A stretch of DNA of 64,000 bases from JBBQWZ01 sp038210135 (GCA_038210135.1 JBBQWZ010000032.1:1-64000); one strand, 5' to 3'; positions 24,664-34,152 are shown, counted from the first letter of the stretch. Translations and numbers: made by a program. Notes: a model not told the origin generated them from the sequence alone.

Positions 24664-27633
24664 CTAGTCCACCGGAGCCGCTGGAGCCGGAGCCGTTCCC
24701 ACCGTCACCGGTGGCGCAGCGACAGGAGCCGGCTTCACCTGCTGCTCCTCTGCCCGCTTCTCCAGGTGATCCTTCATCTGCAGCAGCGGCATCCCTTCGG
24801 TCAGCCAATTCGGAGCCGGTTTGTCCATCAGGTGATAGTCGAAGAACTCTTTCATCCGGACCGCGTAGTCCTTCATGTTCTTCGGCTCGCGAAGCCCGTG
24901 ATTCTCGCCCTTGTATTCGAGCATCACCACCGGCTTTTCCAAACGCCGCAGCGTATTGAAGTACTCGATGCCCTGCGTGAAATCGACCGCGCCGTCTTTG
25001 TCGTTGTGCAGGATCATCAGCGGCGTCGTCACGTTCTTCGCGTGATATACCGGCGAATTCCGGATGTAAGCTTCCGGAATATCCCAATACCCGGCCGTGA
25101 AGCGGCCTTGGCTCGATTCAAAAATCGGCTGGTTCGCCGAACCCGTATTCCAGTAGATCGAGCTGTACATGCTGACCATGTCCGTCAACGGAGCGCCTGC
25201 GACCGCGGCCCGGAACATCTTCGACTGTGTCACCATGAACGCCGTCTGATACCCGCCCCAGCTGTGCCCGTGCAGTCCGACCTTCTTCGCGTCCACGATG
25301 CCGGTCGCGATCGCGGCCTTCACCGCCGGTTCGAGACACCACACCGCCGACATACCCGGATCGTTCACCTTATAGGTGATGTCCGGAGTCAGCACCGCGT
25401 ATCCGCTGCTCGTGTACATGCTGCGGTTGAAGCCGCCATTCGTGGACGGACTCGCGTAGGTGTTCGTGCCCTGCGAAAGTTTCTCGTAAATGTAGACCAC
25501 CGTCGGATAGGACTTGCCCGCCTCGTAACCCGCCGGCAGGTACAGTGCACCTTGCAGCTTGTCGCCCTTGGTGCTGACGTACTCGATGATCTTCACGCCC
25601 TTCGACCAGAGCAGATCTTTCTGCTGCGGATTCGCATCGGTGATCTTCTTACCGCCGTTGAGCGACGCCGACGCGACCACGAAGTCCGGATACTGGTCTG
25701 GCGTCTCGCGCGTGTAGAGCCAAGTGTCAGTATTCTTCGCTTTGCGCAAGCCGGAGTACGCCGCGTCGTCAAACACCAGGACGTTGGCACCCGGCTTCGA
25801 CGGATCGATGCGGACATAGCCGCCCTTCTTGGTGAACTCGCCGAGTGCCGAGAAATACTGCGGCTTCGACAGATCCATCGCGCGCTCTTCGGGATCGATG
25901 CGCAGGCGCTGCTGATAACGGATCCCGTCCTTCTTGCCGTTGCCCGTCAGGTTCACCGGCTTCGCGCCCGTCGCGCTGATCTTCCAGATGTCCCAGTTGT
26001 CGCTCAGCAGCAGCGCGTCGCCGCCCTTGGCCCAACCGACGAAGCGGGTCGGCGGATTCTTGACGTTGTGATCGTCTTCCGTATTGATGAAGCTGACCGG
26101 CGCATCTTTAGTTACGTTGCGGACCGCTCCCGTCTCGATGTCGTACACGAAGTAGTGACCGTCCTCGTACCAGGCGAGGCGCTTGCCTTCGAATGAAGGT
26201 CCGTTGAAGTAGGAGACTTTCTGTTTCGCCAGCTTCTTGTCGCCGGTCTTCAGATCGAAGGTGTAAACGTCCTGGAAGCGGCGACCGTCGAGGTTGCCCA
26301 TGCGCTCATATTGATTGCGGTCCGTACCCACTGCGTACGCCATTTCCGCGCCGAGGTTGACGTCGCGAACGCTCTCATCGGCCAATCGGACGAACTTCTT
26401 TTCCGCCACGCGATAGACCGACAGGTAGCTGAAGGTCTTGTCGCGCTGCTGCTCCACTTCCTGCTGCGAGGGCAGGCGCTTGTCTTTCCAGTGCCACAGG
26501 ACCAGGGTCGCCGTCTCCGGATCGTCCTTCGGCGGAACCGGCGCGGCGCCTTCCTTCTTCTCTGCGTCGCCCTTCTTGACCTTCACCTCGTGGACGCCGA
26601 ACACCATCGCCGAGAGGTCCTCCATCCAGAACGGACGGCGGTCCGGACTGACGGTCATCAACTTCGGGAAGCCTTGCTCCTTCTTCGGATCGAAGACGGC
26701 CTTTTCGATCTTGCCGTCCAGATTCTTCCAGCCAAGCAGCGTGTAGAATTTGTCTTCGTAGGCCTTATCCTCGACGCCCTTCAGCGCGGCGAGCGCAGTG
26801 CCCTCGCGCGTCCAGCTCAACATTTTATAGCTGGCCTTGCCACTGTCGAGGACGCGGACCGCACTGCTCGACATGTTCCGCAACTGGATTCCGTTGCCGG
26901 TTTTCTCGTTCGCATCGACAATCGTGGCCAGCCAATTCCCTTTTTTGTCGAAGGAAAACTCGCTGACGTTGCCGATGTTCTGTTCGTCGCCAGAAGCCAG
27001 TTCGCGCAGGATCACATCCGATCCAAGAGCGCGTTCCGGAACCGGCGGCGCACCCGGAACCACCGGAGCGGCAGGCGCGGCCGCAGCGCCAGGAACAGGA
27101 TCCGCGCCGTAGCGCTGCAGGGCGATCCAGCCTCCGCGCTCGCCCGAGAACTCGAAGCGGCGCGTCTTCTCAAACTCGGTCTTCTTGGCGGTAGCCAGTT
27201 CCACCAGAATCACTTTATCCTGCGCCGGACGCCTTGCTTTCTTGGCTGCCTTCGCTTCCTTGACGGTCGCGTGTACGGTGAATGCCAGCCACTGCGAATC
27301 CTCGGAGAACTGAACTGCTCCGCCGCCAGCGCCGGCGGGGGCGAACGGATTGAACGCGAACGGCGGCTGTTCCCCGCCCGCGAAGCGAGTCTCCTTGCCG
27401 TCCTTGATGTTCTTGAGGATTACTTCGCTGTCGCCTTCGTTCGGCGCAAGGACATAGGCGAACCAGGTGCCGTCGTTCGACACCACAGAGGACCGTATGC
27501 CCTTCCAATTGAGTGTGTCCGCCAACGACATAGGGTGCGGATCAGCGGCCAACACCGCCATCGAAGCGGCGGCCAGCACCAGCGAAACGATGAAGAGGCG
27601 AGCAAAAAACGTACGGGAAAGGCGGACCTTCAT
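24664..27633 (-). CDS. Secreted prolyl oligopeptidase-family (S9) peptidase
   Basis: A protein of 989 residues from the ATG at 27633 (MKVRLSRTFFARLF), which has AAGGAG 6 nt upstream; an earlier ATG at 27654 lacks this. A signal peptide ends near VLAADPH. A long N-terminal WD/beta-propeller-like region gates a C-terminal alpha/beta-hydrolase with nucleophile Ser in HGHSWGGYQT, Asp in HNDKDGAVDF and His in ENHGLREPKN. An Ala/Pro/Val-rich tail (APAPAAP) closes the protein. It probably degrades peptides in the periplasm. Confidence 0.92.
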   Translation of the reverse strand: MKVRLSRTFFARLFIVSLVLAAASMAVLAADPHPMSLADTLNWKGIRSSVVSNDGTWFAYVLAPNEGDSEVILKNIKDGKETRFAGGEQPPFAFNPFAPAGAGGGAVQFSEDSQWLAFTVHATVKEAKAAKKARRPAQDKVILVELATAKKTEFEKTRRFEFSGERGGWIALQRYGADPVPGAAAAPAAPVVPGAPPVPERALGSDVILRELASGDEQNIGNVSEFSFDKKGNWLATIVDANEKTGNGIQLRNMSSSAVRVLDSGKASYKMLSWTREGTALAALKGVEDKAYEDKFYTLLGWKNLDGKIEKAVFDPKKEQGFPKLMTVSPDRRPFWMEDLSAMVFGVHEVKVKKGDAEKKEGAAPVPPKDDPETATLVLWHWKDKRLPSQQEVEQQRDKTFSYLSVYRVAEKKFVRLADESVRDVNLGAEMAYAVGTDRNQYERMGNLDGRRFQDVYTFDLKTGDKKLAKQKVSYFNGPSFEGKRLAWYEDGHYFVYDIETGAVRNVTKDAPVSFINTEDDHNVKNPPTRFVGWAKGGDALLLSDNWDIWKISATGAKPVNLTGNGKKDGIRYQQRLRIDPEERAMDLSKPQYFSALGEFTKKGGYVRIDPSKPGANVLVFDDAAYSGLRKAKNTDTWLYTRETPDQYPDFVVASASLNGGKKITDANPQQKDLLWSKGVKIIEYVSTKGDKLQGALYLPAGYEAGKSYPTVVYIYEKLSQGTNTYASPSTNGGFNRSMYTSSGYAVLTPDITYKVNDPGMSAVWCLEPAVKAAIATGIVDAKKVGLHGHSWGGYQTAFMVTQSKMFRAAVAGAPLTDMVSMYSSIYWNTGSANQPIFESSQGRFTAGYWDIPEAYIRNSPVYHAKNVTTPLMILHNDKDGAVDFTQGIEYFNTLRRLEKPVVMLEYKGENHGLREPKNMKDYAVRMKEFFDYHLMDKPAPNWLTEGMPLLQMKDHLEKRAEEQQVKPAPVAAPPVTVGTAPAPAAPVD

Positions 27634-27707
27634 GAACTTCTCCTTGGGGAACACAACGACAAACGGGTAGGCTTGATTATCCTATACTCGGCCGCCGGAC
27701 GAAACCG

Positions 27708-28274
27708 CTACGCATCATCAAAACCAGGCTCTTGCTGCACCTGCCATGCCTGCCAAAAATGGCGGCGGTTGTGAGCGGTCAACAGCTGGAAGCGCGCGCC
27801 CAGCGGCATCTTGATGTACTTTGAAACCGGCGAGACTACCTTGATGCGAGCGAGGTCCAGGCCGTTCGCTTCGTGGACCAATTCCGTCAGCTGATCCAGT
27901 GCTTCGACGAAAGCGCGCCTTCCTGATTCGAGGGGTCGCGGATCCACCGGAACGTAGATTCCAGGCGCTTTGAATCGGCGTTTGGGAGGAGGCTCCATCG
28001 ACCGCACGAACCAGCGGCTAATGAAGCCGTATTTGAACGGGCCTGTCGAATAGAAGCTGTCACTTTTTGCCAAAGCAATCACGCGCTTCATCTCTGCGAG
28101 ATCCAGCCGGATGACGCTGGTCACGTGGGTGAAGTTTTCGGACATCGACCACACGTGGGGATCGGGTTTCCAATTGAACTGCGCGTCCGTAACTCCGAGC
28201 AGCAGGATGCTGGTGTCCTGCCGGTTTCGGTCGAGTTCGTCGAGGATCTTTGCGATGTCTCCGTGAACGACCAC
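27708..28274 (-). CDS. DinB-family protein
   Basis: A 188-residue four-helix-bundle protein of the DinB/YfiT type, starting at GTG 28274. The pattern DAQFNWKPDPHVWSMSENFTH carries the first conserved His, and the C-terminal LTAHNRRHFWQAW supplies the others; together they form the metal site of the superfamily. Members act as bacillithiol- or other thiol-dependent transferases, but in Acidobacteria most are uncharacterised. It lies about 75 bp upstream of the S9 peptidase gene on the same strand. Confidence 0.82.
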   Translation of the reverse strand: MVVHGDIAKILDELDRNRQDTSILLLGVTDAQFNWKPDPHVWSMSENFTHVTSVIRLDLAEMKRVIALAKSDSFYSTGPFKYGFISRWFVRSMEPPPKRRFKAPGIYVPVDPRPLESGRRAFVEALDQLTELVHEANGLDLARIKVVSPVSKYIKMPLGARFQLLTAHNRRHFWQAWQVQQEPGFDDA

Positions 28275-28375
28275 GCTAGTAATCGTAGCGGGCTATTGAT
28301 TGAGCGTGTACGTGGTGTGGACGTCGCTATAGTTGCTTGCGCCGCGCTAGACGGCGGATGCTACGGTGAGAGTCT

Positions 28376-29473
28376 ATGGCTTCTTCCACGGCGAATCCCG
28401 TGAATCTTCTCAGTCCTCTTTCGATCCGCGGCGTACATCTTCGCAATCGCATTGCGGTGTCGCCGATGTGCCAATACAGTTCGGTGGACGGCTTCACCGA
28501 CGACTGGCATCTGGTTCATCTGGGCAGCCGCGCCGCGGGCGGAGCAAGCCTGGTGATGGTGGAAGCGAGCGCGGTTGCGGCCGAAGGCCGGATCACGCCC
28601 GGCGACGCCGGAATCTGGAAAGACGAGCACATCGAAAATCTTTCTCGGATCGCAAAATTCGTCGCGCGCATGGGCGCCGCACCGGCGATCCAATTAGCGC
28701 ACGCGGGAAGGAAGGCAAGTTGCGCGCCGCCATGGACAGGCGGCGCTCGCCTGGTCGCGCCGGAGGAAGGCGCCTGGACGACGGTGGCGCCGAGCGCTAT
28801 TCCGTTTCGCGATACCGATCCGGTTCCCGTTGCGCTCGACCAAGCGGCGATTCTGTCCATCGTGGATGCCTTCGCGGCAGCCGCGAAAAGAGCCGTCGAA
28901 GCTGGGTTCCAGGTGATTGAAATCCATAGCGCGCACGGCTATCTGCTGCATGAATTTCTATCCCCGCTCTCGAATCAGCGCACGGACCGCTACGGCGGAT
29001 CGCTCGAAAATCGGATGCGGCTGACGGTCGAAGTCACGACCAGGATTCGCGAAGTGATCCCCGATTCGATGCCGTTGTTCACACGAATCTCGGCGACCGA
29101 TTGGGTCGAGGGCGGCTGGGATCTCCCGCAATCGATCGAGCTTTCGCGAGTCTTGAAACGCGTCGGCGTGGATCTCATGGATTGTTCGAGTGGAGCGGCG
29201 GTACCGTACGCGAAAATTCCGGCGGGCCCCGGTTTTCAGGTGCCCTTCGCCGAGGCCATCCGCAAAGAAACGGGAATACTGACGGGCGCCGTCGGCATCA
29301 TCATTGAGCCGAAACAAGCCAACGCGATCATCGAATCGGGTCAAGCCGATCTGACTTTGTTGGCGCGTGAGATGCTACGCGAGCCGTATTGGGCGATCAA
29401 AGCGGAGGTCGCGCTAGGCGGGCAGCCGACCTGGCCCTTGCAGTATGGCTACGCGGTGAAGCGGAAGCCCTAG
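28376..29473 (+). CDS. Old yellow enzyme, YqjM/NamA-type NADPH dehydrogenase
   Basis: A 365-residue FMN-dependent ene-reductase. The thermophilic-like branch marker Cys32 (VSPMCQYSSVDGF) is present, along with the substrate-binding pair in EIHSAHGYLLHEFLSP and the FMN-binding segments IQLAHAGRKAS and TGAVGIIIEPKQAN. It reduces alpha,beta-unsaturated carbonyls and nitro compounds and may detoxify electrophiles. It is divergent from the DinB gene and followed after about 40 bp by the papain-fold gene. Confidence 0.92.
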   Translation: MASSTANPVNLLSPLSIRGVHLRNRIAVSPMCQYSSVDGFTDDWHLVHLGSRAAGGASLVMVEASAVAAEGRITPGDAGIWKDEHIENLSRIAKFVARMGAAPAIQLAHAGRKASCAPPWTGGARLVAPEEGAWTTVAPSAIPFRDTDPVPVALDQAAILSIVDAFAAAAKRAVEAGFQVIEIHSAHGYLLHEFLSPLSNQRTDRYGGSLENRMRLTVEVTTRIREVIPDSMPLFTRISATDWVEGGWDLPQSIELSRVLKRVGVDLMDCSSGAAVPYAKIPAGPGFQVPFAEAIRKETGILTGAVGIIIEPKQANAIIESGQADLTLLAREMLREPYWAIKAEVALGGQPTWPLQYGYAVKRKP

Positions 29474-29511
29474 ATTCCGATAAACTCTAGAATTGGACTT
29501 TGGGAGGAAGC

Positions 29512-30003
29512 ATGTTCGATTGGAACTTGGATGGCACGGGATTAGGGCAATCGACCGCCGAATCCTGCTGGTACGCGGCCTACGCGATGATTTTCGATTG
29601 GAAAGGCAAGCCGCGCTCTTCCATCCGCGACCAGATCGAAAAGGCGGGCCTCGACTACAAGGATTACTACAATAATGGCCTGCCGCAAGATGATTTCGCT
29701 AAGACGCGCAACGCGCTCCACCTGTCGGGTTATCGGGGTGCGTATTTGTCCACCCTGGCGGACGATCTCGACTATTTCGCAAAGGTGGTGAAGGACAATG
29801 GTCCGATGTGGTGCGCCTTCGCCAAACCGAGCGCACATATCGTCGTGATCAGCGGCGTGAATCCCGGCCTCAAGCAGATTCACATCATGAATCCGTGGAA
29901 TCAGACGAATGGCGCCGACGCGGACAGCCAATACTTTGAACCGTCAAAATTTCAGCTGCGGGTGAATACGGCGGTAAATTCCGTCGCCCAATTCTTCGTG
30001 TAA
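29512..30003 (+). CDS. Papain-fold cysteine protease resembling AvrRpt2 (C70-like), orphan
   Basis: A protein of 163 residues from the ATG at 29512, with GGGAGGA just upstream. Catalytic residues are readable: oxyanion Gln13 and nucleophile Cys19 in GQSTAESCWYAAY (Q-x5-C as in papain), His109 in KPSAHIVVISGVN, and Asn127 in HIMNPWNQ. This matches the papain-like family that includes the plant-pathogen effector AvrRpt2. There is no signal peptide, secretion tag, immunity-like neighbour or secretion system nearby. Possible roles are a secreted effector, an antibacterial toxin or a housekeeping processing protease. The fold call is firm; the role is open. Confidence 0.78.
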   Translation: MFDWNLDGTGLGQSTAESCWYAAYAMIFDWKGKPRSSIRDQIEKAGLDYKDYYNNGLPQDDFAKTRNALHLSGYRGAYLSTLADDLDYFAKVVKDNGPMWCAFAKPSAHIVVISGVNPGLKQIHIMNPWNQTNGADADSQYFEPSKFQLRVNTAVNSVAQFFV

Positions 30004-30094
30004 CGCGCGGGTTCTTCCAATAAAAAGACTGGCTGTGGGCCAAATTGCGTTTGACTCTCGCTAATGGTTCACAGTGTCGCGCATCGAGTAGCGA

Positions 30095-30811
30095 CTACTG
30101 CGCGATCACTTCGATTTCGCCGACGCCGCCGGCGACATCGACGCGAATGTTCACTTTGGATTTTCCGTAGGAGCTCGAGAAATAACGGCCCTCGCGCTTT
30201 TCAAGGCCGCGGACGTTGACTCCGCCGATGCCGCCTTTGGCATCGACGACAATACCGGCATCGGGCGGCAGGTAGACTTTAGCGTGTCCGACGCCGCCGC
30301 GGACGTTGACGGTGTAATCGTGCTTCGGGGTGCCGCGCAGATCGAGTGTCAGTTCGCCGACTCCCATTTTCACCTCGAGGCTCCGCAGGTCCACGCTGCC
30401 CAGCTTGAGTTCGCCGTGGCCGACGCCGAAATCCATAGAGAGGTCGGTCGGAATCGAATCGATGAGCTTAAGATCCCAGCGAAGATTATCGCCTTTCATT
30501 TTCGTATGGCCCGACATCTTCTGATTGACGACGACGCTTGCGCGGAAGCTGGATGTATTGGTATCGACGGTGGGTTTGTCCGGCTCGAGATACCGCAGGT
30601 CGCCTTCGATCAGATTCTTCGCGCCGCCGGAGACGTTGAGGTCTCCAACTTTCATATGAAGCTCCACGCGGGCAAGTTCGGCTTTGCCGGGTTCGACGGA
30701 AATTGACATCGTTGCCGATGGCCGTTCTTTCCGATCGATCTCCATCTCACAGCCGGTGAGTAGAAAAGCCAGAGTGGCGACTCCGGCCGCGGTGACGCGC
30801 GTGTGGACCAT
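30095..30811 (-). CDS. Lipoprotein with toast-rack-like beta-solenoid domain
   Basis: A 238-residue protein. A lipobox, AFLLTGC, near residues 15-21 predicts lipid attachment at Cys21. The rest is beta-strand repeats rich in Gly, Val and Asp (HMKVGDLNVSGGAKN, LEVKMGVGELTLDLRG, VRGGVGHAKVYLPPDAG, DAKGGIGGVNVRG, RVDVAGGVGEIEV), typical of toast-rack or LiaF-like adhesin domains. Related domains occur in envelope-stress proteins. No catalytic residues are seen. It is transcribed alone, convergent with the papain-fold gene. Confidence 0.72.
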   Translation of the reverse strand: MVHTRVTAAGVATLAFLLTGCEMEIDRKERPSATMSISVEPGKAELARVELHMKVGDLNVSGGAKNLIEGDLRYLEPDKPTVDTNTSSFRASVVVNQKMSGHTKMKGDNLRWDLKLIDSIPTDLSMDFGVGHGELKLGSVDLRSLEVKMGVGELTLDLRGTPKHDYTVNVRGGVGHAKVYLPPDAGIVVDAKGGIGGVNVRGLEKREGRYFSSSYGKSKVNIRVDVAGGVGEIEVIAQ

Positions 30812-30872
30812 TTGCTAGTTCCCCCTACGATCCGGAAGTACGGGCTCCGGCGGCCGGATGTTCCGTCGATTC

Positions 30873-31020
30873 GAAGTGGCATAGGCCTCCGGCCTGTGCG
30901 AACTAATAGATTACAACGCGGATGATTGTTTAGGGTGCACAGGCCGGAGGCCTACGCCACTTCGATGCACAGGCCGGAGGCCTATGCCACTTCGATGCAC
31001 AGGCCGGAGGCCTATGCCAC
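30873..31020. repeat. Inverted and tandem copies of a dispersed 27-30 bp repeat
   Basis: A forward copy at 30873-30899 (GAAGTGGCATAGGCCTCCGG then CCTGTGC) faces three tandem reverse copies at 30937-30963, about 30964-30993 and 30994-31020, with a 30-bp period. The reverse copies differ by one base (ACGCC or ATGCC). The forward and first reverse copies can pair across a 37-bp loop. The array ends 4 bp from the stop codon of the cytochrome/monooxygenase-like gene. The family also appears at 11908-11964. Confidence 0.8.
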
Positions 31021-31024
31021 CTAC

Positions 31025-32332
31025 CTACTGGTTGGCGGCGGTCGTCGAAACGGCTTCCTTCGGTTTGTCCACCGTGTAGGTGATGCCGGTGTACTGCATC
31101 TCCTGCCAGGTCTGTTCGCCCCAGCGGACGTCCTTCGTCGGATCGGGATTCCACTTGTTGGCGGCGGAATTGTCGTAGTGCGCTTCGGCTTCAAGGCGCG
31201 CGCCCTTAGGCAGAGCGAGCGGCTTCGCGAACGTGTAATACGTTTGCCAATTGAAATCGTACTTCGGAACAGCCAGGACCACTTCCTTGCGGCCGTCCGG
31301 GTACACGATGCGATACTCCCAGCTCTTGCCGCGCAGATGGGTGTGCGGGAACAGCGCGAGGACATGCGAATCCTCGGTGAATTCGATCGCGGAATCCACC
31401 CGCTTATTGTTGTCGCCGGCCGGCAGCACCAGCAATGGATTGATGAAGGCGCCGGAGCGCACTTCCTGCTTCGGCGTCTCTTTCGCGAAGATCATGCCGA
31501 CGGAGGTCTGGTCGGACGTGGCCTTGCCGTTGGTCGTGTAGTGCAGTTGCAGCACCAGCACCGCGCCGGCTTTGATGCGCAGGGCGGCGCCGGGTTCGAA
31601 GATCATGGCGTTGGTGCCGGGGGCGGTCGTGGCGATCAGCGTTCCGGGTCCGGCTTCGGCTCCAGCTCCGCGCTCGCGATTCGAAGGATCGGACGGCCGC
31701 AGCGCGCTGATCGGCATCTTGGGCACTTCGATCGTGTAGGGCGGAACGCGCGGCTTCACGCCAGGTTCGCGGCAGAACACCAGAACGTGATGAACCACCG
31801 CGCGGGCGCCAGGGCGTACTTCGATGGCCTGAATCCATTTATCTTCGGTGAGGTTGGTGGGCACCGCGACGTACTGGTAATTCACGGTTCCGGTCACGGG
31901 CACGTCATAGGCTTTTGCCATCGTATAAATGGCGTCGGGCTTGCCGATCTCCCAACCTTCCACGAACTTCGGAGCCGGCGGCAGATCCTTCAGGTCGCCC
32001 TTTGGTGCCCCGGCGTTGGCCCAGCGGGACAGGATGTCTTTGTCTTTGTCCGACAGACGGCGATCGTTCGAGAACGTTCCGCGCGCATCTACCGAATGCC
32101 ACGGCGGCATCTCGCCGAGCGCGACCTTTTCGCGAATGGACTTCGCCCAGGGCCGAACCTGCTCGTAACTCTGGAACGCCATCGGAGCAATGTCGCCAGG
32201 GCGATGGCAGGAGACGCAATTCTTATTCAGAATGGCTGCGACGTCCTTCGCGTAGGTCGGCGTCAGGGACATGGACGGCTGGGCGTTCGCGATGACGACG
32301 GACGCAAAAGTGGCGAGAAGGATCGGGCGCAT
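31025..32332 (-). CDS. Secreted cytochrome c fused to PHM-like copper monooxygenase region
   Basis: A 435-residue protein with a signal peptide ending near ANAQ. The N-terminal c-type heme domain has C39-V-S-C42-H43. A following region resembles copper type II ascorbate-dependent monooxygenases such as peptidylglycine hydroxylase, with His-His at 181-182 (VHHVLVF), His264 (LQLHYTTNG) and the His-x-His pair 330/332 (FPHTHLRGKSW). In characterised enzymes such residues hold two copper ions. Activity is unproven in bacterial members. It may be a periplasmic redox enzyme with built-in electron transfer. It is transcribed 68 bp downstream of a carboxypeptidase-regulatory-domain gene. Confidence 0.82.
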   Translation of the reverse strand: MRPILLATFASVVIANAQPSMSLTPTYAKDVAAILNKNCVSCHRPGDIAPMAFQSYEQVRPWAKSIREKVALGEMPPWHSVDARGTFSNDRRLSDKDKDILSRWANAGAPKGDLKDLPPAPKFVEGWEIGKPDAIYTMAKAYDVPVTGTVNYQYVAVPTNLTEDKWIQAIEVRPGARAVVHHVLVFCREPGVKPRVPPYTIEVPKMPISALRPSDPSNRERGAGAEAGPGTLIATTAPGTNAMIFEPGAALRIKAGAVLVLQLHYTTNGKATSDQTSVGMIFAKETPKQEVRSGAFINPLLVLPAGDNNKRVDSAIEFTEDSHVLALFPHTHLRGKSWEYRIVYPDGRKEVVLAVPKYDFNWQTYYTFAKPLALPKGARLEAEAHYDNSAANKWNPDPTKDVRWGEQTWQEMQYTGITYTVDKPKEAVSTTAANQ

Positions 32333-32400
32333 TTTTTCATTCTACCAGCCCGTGGGGCTAAATCCCTCCGCCGTCTTGTGAGGTTTGGTAAAGGTTCCGT

Positions 32401-34101
32401 TCAGGGCTTGTCGGTCTCGATCGACTTCGACTGGATCGTTTCGCGGCCTTGCGCGCTGAGCTTCACCGTCGTGGCATCGGATTCGAAAGGCTGGCGGAAG
32501 TCCGGATGCAGCCAGGCTCCCCCTTCCGCGTCATCCCAGGCAAACACCACATACTCGCCAGGAGCCATGGAGTTGAAGGTGAACGTGCCGTTCTGATCCG
32601 TCACGGTGGATTTCTCGCGGTCTGCGCGGGCAAGCGCGGGATCCTTGGGGTGAATGGAGACCGGGATCCCGACCGCCGGCTTGCCGTCTTTACTCTGCGC
32701 CGTTCCTGTGATTACGCCGGCGCCCTGCGCAATCACAAATTCGAGTGTCGCGCTCTGCGTATTCGAGAGGTCGATGCCTTCCGCGCCGATTTCGCGATCG
32801 GCGATCTTGATGGATTTCAAGTAGTAGCCGTCAGGCATCGAGGCGATGTCCGCCGTGTAAAGGCCGGGCGTCATGCCGCCACCGAAGCTGAAGGAACCGT
32901 CGGGCTTGATGCCGGTGTTGCTCTGATTATTTCCGTCGCGCGAATGGAAGCGGACCATCACGCGCGATCCGGCGGGCAGTTCGCCTTCATCCACGCGGAC
33001 CATTCCGGTGACGGTCAAACCCGGCCCAAGCGCAATACTTAGTCCCTCGACGTCTTCGTTCGACACGTCCACATTCTGGCGCGCAAACAACATCGGACCA
33101 CCTTGGCCGCGTACATTCGCGTGCGCTTCATAGGCGCCGGGGAGCACGCCTGGAATTTCGAAGGAGCCGTCGGGAGCAACCTGGACGTTGTTGATCCCGA
33201 AAAAACTCATACCGCTCTGGCCGCGGTCGCGCGGAATCAGAGTGATGTTGGAGCGCTGCCCAGCGGGCATGCCGATCAGCTTGCCCCCCACGCGGAAAGC
33301 CCGGATCTTGCGCATCCGGAAGTCCATGCCGCGCAAGTCCGCGCCAGCCGTGACTTCGAGCGGCGCGGCGGAACTGATGTCCGGCGCGTTGGGATAAAAA
33401 ATGGACGGATACGCTTCCTTGACCTTGCTCTGGCGCGGTCCGAAATTCTGGCGTCCAGCCACCAGAAACAGACGTCCCGGGGGCAGATTCGGCAGCCGGA
33501 ATTCGCCGAGGTCGTTGGTGTTCCCGTTCGTGACCTGGCTGATGACACGCTTTCCCTGGCTGTACACAAAGCGGACCGCTTGCACGGTGACGCCCTGCAT
33601 CGGATCGCCGTCCTCGTCGAGAACGCGCCCGGTAGCGACGCCTTGCGGCGTCATGCGGATCGTCAAGTCGCTGATCTTCTGCGCGGTCGCGACCGTCAAC
33701 GGCGAGCCCAGCTTGCCTGGTGTGCGCGCACCCCACTGCGAATTCACGAATCCTGTGCGAGTCGCGGAAATCGTATAGCGGCCCGGCACGACGTCCTCGA
33801 TCACGAACTTGCCATCCTGCCCAGTGACCGTGATCCCCGGGCCTTCCTGCAGCCCGTTCATGAAGTCCTGGTTCGAGCCGAACTGCATTCCGTCGTTCCC
33901 TGAAGTCGAAGCACGCGCGGTGACCGTCGCCTTGCGAAGCGGTTCGCCGGTCAGCGCGTTGACCACAATTCCCTCCAGCCGGCCGCGGTCCTTCTTGTCG
34001 ATTGGAGCGGGCGCGGTGGCGGGACGCCGGGCTGCGGGAGCGGCGCCCGGTTGGGCGTGGGCCAGCGAAACGGCCAGGGTGAGCAGCAGGCTGAACTTCA
34101 T
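32401..34101 (-). CDS. Secreted carboxypeptidase-regulatory-like (CarboxypepD_reg) repeat protein
   Basis: A 566-residue exported protein with a signal peptide ending near LAHAQPG. Multiple Ig-like regulatory modules recur: GRLEGIVVNALTGEPLRKAT, VATGRVLDEDGDPMQGVTV, GMVRVDEGELPAGSRV and VITGTAQSKDGKPAVG, each followed by FVIEDVVPGRYTI/FTFNSMAPGEYVV-type strands. These beta-sandwich modules are non-catalytic. Proteins of this kind are abundant in Acidobacteria and may bind carbohydrate or mediate surface contacts. It lies directly upstream of the cytochrome/monooxygenase-like gene on the same strand. Confidence 0.85.
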   Translation of the reverse strand: MKFSLLLTLAVSLAHAQPGAAPAARRPATAPAPIDKKDRGRLEGIVVNALTGEPLRKATVTARASTSGNDGMQFGSNQDFMNGLQEGPGITVTGQDGKFVIEDVVPGRYTISATRTGFVNSQWGARTPGKLGSPLTVATAQKISDLTIRMTPQGVATGRVLDEDGDPMQGVTVQAVRFVYSQGKRVISQVTNGNTNDLGEFRLPNLPPGRLFLVAGRQNFGPRQSKVKEAYPSIFYPNAPDISSAAPLEVTAGADLRGMDFRMRKIRAFRVGGKLIGMPAGQRSNITLIPRDRGQSGMSFFGINNVQVAPDGSFEIPGVLPGAYEAHANVRGQGGPMLFARQNVDVSNEDVEGLSIALGPGLTVTGMVRVDEGELPAGSRVMVRFHSRDGNNQSNTGIKPDGSFSFGGGMTPGLYTADIASMPDGYYLKSIKIADREIGAEGIDLSNTQSATLEFVIAQGAGVITGTAQSKDGKPAVGIPVSIHPKDPALARADREKSTVTDQNGTFTFNSMAPGEYVVFAWDDAEGGAWLHPDFRQPFESDATTVKLSAQGRETIQSKSIETDKP

Positions 34102-34152
34102 AAGCGATTTGACGTAAGTACTCGCGGACAGTTGTTATGGTTTCATAAATCG

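Noticed and set aside
24766..27774. Long plus-strand frames opposite the S9 peptidase
   Set aside because: Mirror frames of a GC-rich gene; they are Arg/His-rich without domain features.
30926..32596. 556-codon plus-strand frame with MHRPEAYAT repeats
   Set aside because: Antisense to the cytochrome/monooxygenase-like gene and built at its start from repeat copies.
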